A stretch of 64,000 nucleotides of DNA from Polyodon spathula (taxonomy: Eukaryota; Chordata; Actinopteri; Acipenseriformes; Polyodontidae). Shown here piece by piece: positions 62,750 through 64,000 of the stretch (positions within the stretch are counted from its first letter, which is position 1; every line of letters starts with the position of its first letter). The notes under the pieces are model-generated. The model did not search any database. It was given only the letters and a program-made list of their open reading frames with translations, and had not been told where the DNA came from. The stretch covers positions 2,229,550 to 2,293,549 of the forward strand of contig NC_054571.1 in assembly GCF_017654505.1 (NCBI RefSeq). The letters are read 5' to 3'. Both the position numbers and the translations under genes were made by a program.

Positions 62750-64000
62750 GCCTATTTCAAAATGCGCCCTCCCAGGAAGTGAGCTCCTGGGGAGTCAATT
62801 TTGACATGGCAAGCTGAGACAGCTGCCAGATAGACCTTTAATGTGGAGCAGGATTTCCCCTGGTCAAAAAGGTCCTGCAAAAACGTCCAGCGTGTGGGAC
62901 ACTGGGAGACCGGAGGCCGTCCTGGTTGATGTAAGCCACCATTGTTGTGTTGTCTGTATGGACAAGCACATATCTCCCTCGAACCTACTGAAAAACACTG
63001 CCTGCAACTACAAAATATTGAGGTGGAGACCCTGCTAATGAGGGTTCCACACACCTTGCGCACCCCGGCTCAGAAGTTTCTGGCATGTCCCTACCTTGAT
63101 TGCTCTGTTGAGCTGAAAGAGTTCTGCACTGCTGTCCGACAGAGTGGACAGCGTGGACCTGGAGTCTAAGCACACTCCTAGGTAGCAGGCTATCTGAGAA
63201 GGCGTTAGCTGGCACTTCGCATGATTCACCATAAGGCCCAACCAGCAATGATGGCCAGTGACAAGTTCCATGTGAGCCTCTGCCTGTGCTGGAGACTGGG
63301 CACAAATGAGCCAGTCGTCCAGATAACCGAGCACTGATGCCTTTGAGTCTTTAATGGGGCCAAAATAGGTTCCATCCATTTCGAGAAGGCACAGGGAGCT
63401 AGATAGAGGCCAAATGGCAGGACACAGAACTCATACACTTCCCTGAAAGGCAAACCGCAGGTACTTCATGTGTGCTGATTTTATGTGGATGTGGAAATAG
63501 GCATCTTGAGGTCCACTGTGGTGAACCAGTCAATTGGCCTCACTGACTGCAACAGCTGTTGCATCATCAACATTTGAACCTCCTTCAGCTCAGATAGAGG
63601 ATGACGTGTCTGAGGTCGAGGATTGGTCTGAGGTCACCATCCCGCTTGGGCACTAGGAGTAGAACCTGTCCTCCAATTGGAGGGAGTGTACCATACGAAT
63701 ACAAAGAGCTGAGACACCACTGCGGCGTCCTGTGGGTCTGACTGATGAAGTCACGCCCCGAAAGGGAGGGGGACCGCGCTTGAACCGCAGGGACTAGCCG
63801 ATTGGAATGGTAATAAGCACCCTAGCAACGTGCTGCACTGACGCCAATACTCCAAATGGTTTGTTCTGATCACCACCTCTAGCAGAAAGGCAGTTTGCCG
63901 CTAGTTTGAGCACTGGGGGTGGTTGCTTGGGAGCTAGCTCCTTCGTGGATTTCCATACACGATGAGAACGCTGCAGCTTTTCCACCAGCTTTTTGAAGTT
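62750..64000 (-). mobile_element. DIRS-like retrotransposon fragment (RT to recombinase region)
   Basis: Minus strand, in order: a segment like the end of the first ORF (63985-63794, VWKSTKELAPKQP), RT N-terminal blocks (about 63600-63480), YEFCVLPFGLYLAPCAFSKW (63453-63380), the active site YLDDWLICAQS (about 63330-63300), NHAKCQLTPSQIACYLGV, and a FLQDLFDQGKSCSTLKVYLA segment (about 62880) typical of the region preceding the tyrosine recombinase core. Stops and shifts disable it. The matching stretch at 14920-15180 shows the same family. It extends beyond the window on the right. Confidence 0.8.

Overview
This window is vertebrate genomic DNA, most likely from a ray-finned fish. It contains two spliced genes on the + strand embedded in a dense mixture of transposons: CR1, L2-like and Tx1-like LINEs, Tc1, hAT, DIRS, Gypsy-like and ERV fragments, and a V-SINE-like tRNA SINE. 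That mixture suggests a non-teleost ray-finned fish such as a sturgeon or paddlefish, but the species is an inference. There are two 500-N assembly gaps (32211-32710 and 62158-62657).

Region 1 (about 3.3-31.1 kb) holds exons 2-10 of a Ca2+-dependent mitochondrial ATP-Mg/phosphate carrier, best matched to SLC25A23 (SCaMC-3). Nine exons with matching phases encode three EF-hands and the whole six-helix carrier domain. Exon 1 lies outside the window. The introns carry the Tx1-like, LTR, Tc1, DIRS, SINE and CR1 insertions, and several exon borders abut micro- or minisatellites.

Region 2 (32.7-42.5 kb) holds the 3' half of KHSRP (KSRP/FUBP2): the end of the KH3 exon, KH4, the Pro/Gly-rich linker and the Tyr-rich C-terminal repeats. 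The 5' half is lost in the first gap. SLC25A23 followed by KHSRP in the same orientation matches the human chromosome 19p13.3 neighbourhood, except that no SLC25A41 is seen between them.

Region 3 (42.5-64 kb) has no recognisable host gene. It holds unique-looking intergenic DNA to about 47 kb, a Gypsy pol remnant, a gag-only LTR element with two LTRs, a hAT remnant, a decayed ERV pol, a minisatellite rich in POU octamers, a nearly full-length CR1, and a DIRS fragment.

The most interesting signal is in the CR1 family, which has three near-full-length copies. ORF1 ends in all three with the heptamer T TTA AAC immediately before the TAG stop. ORF2 has no ATG upstream of its endonuclease domain, and in two of three copies it is open in the -1 frame from exactly that heptamer. 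This suggests that ORF2 is made by -1 ribosomal frameshifting as an ORF1-ORF2 fusion. Other points of note are an array of 11 decoy splice acceptors before SLC25A23 exon 2, an inverted RT fragment inside one CR1, tandem 5'UTR monomers in CR1, and a THAP11/ZNF143-type site between the two genes.
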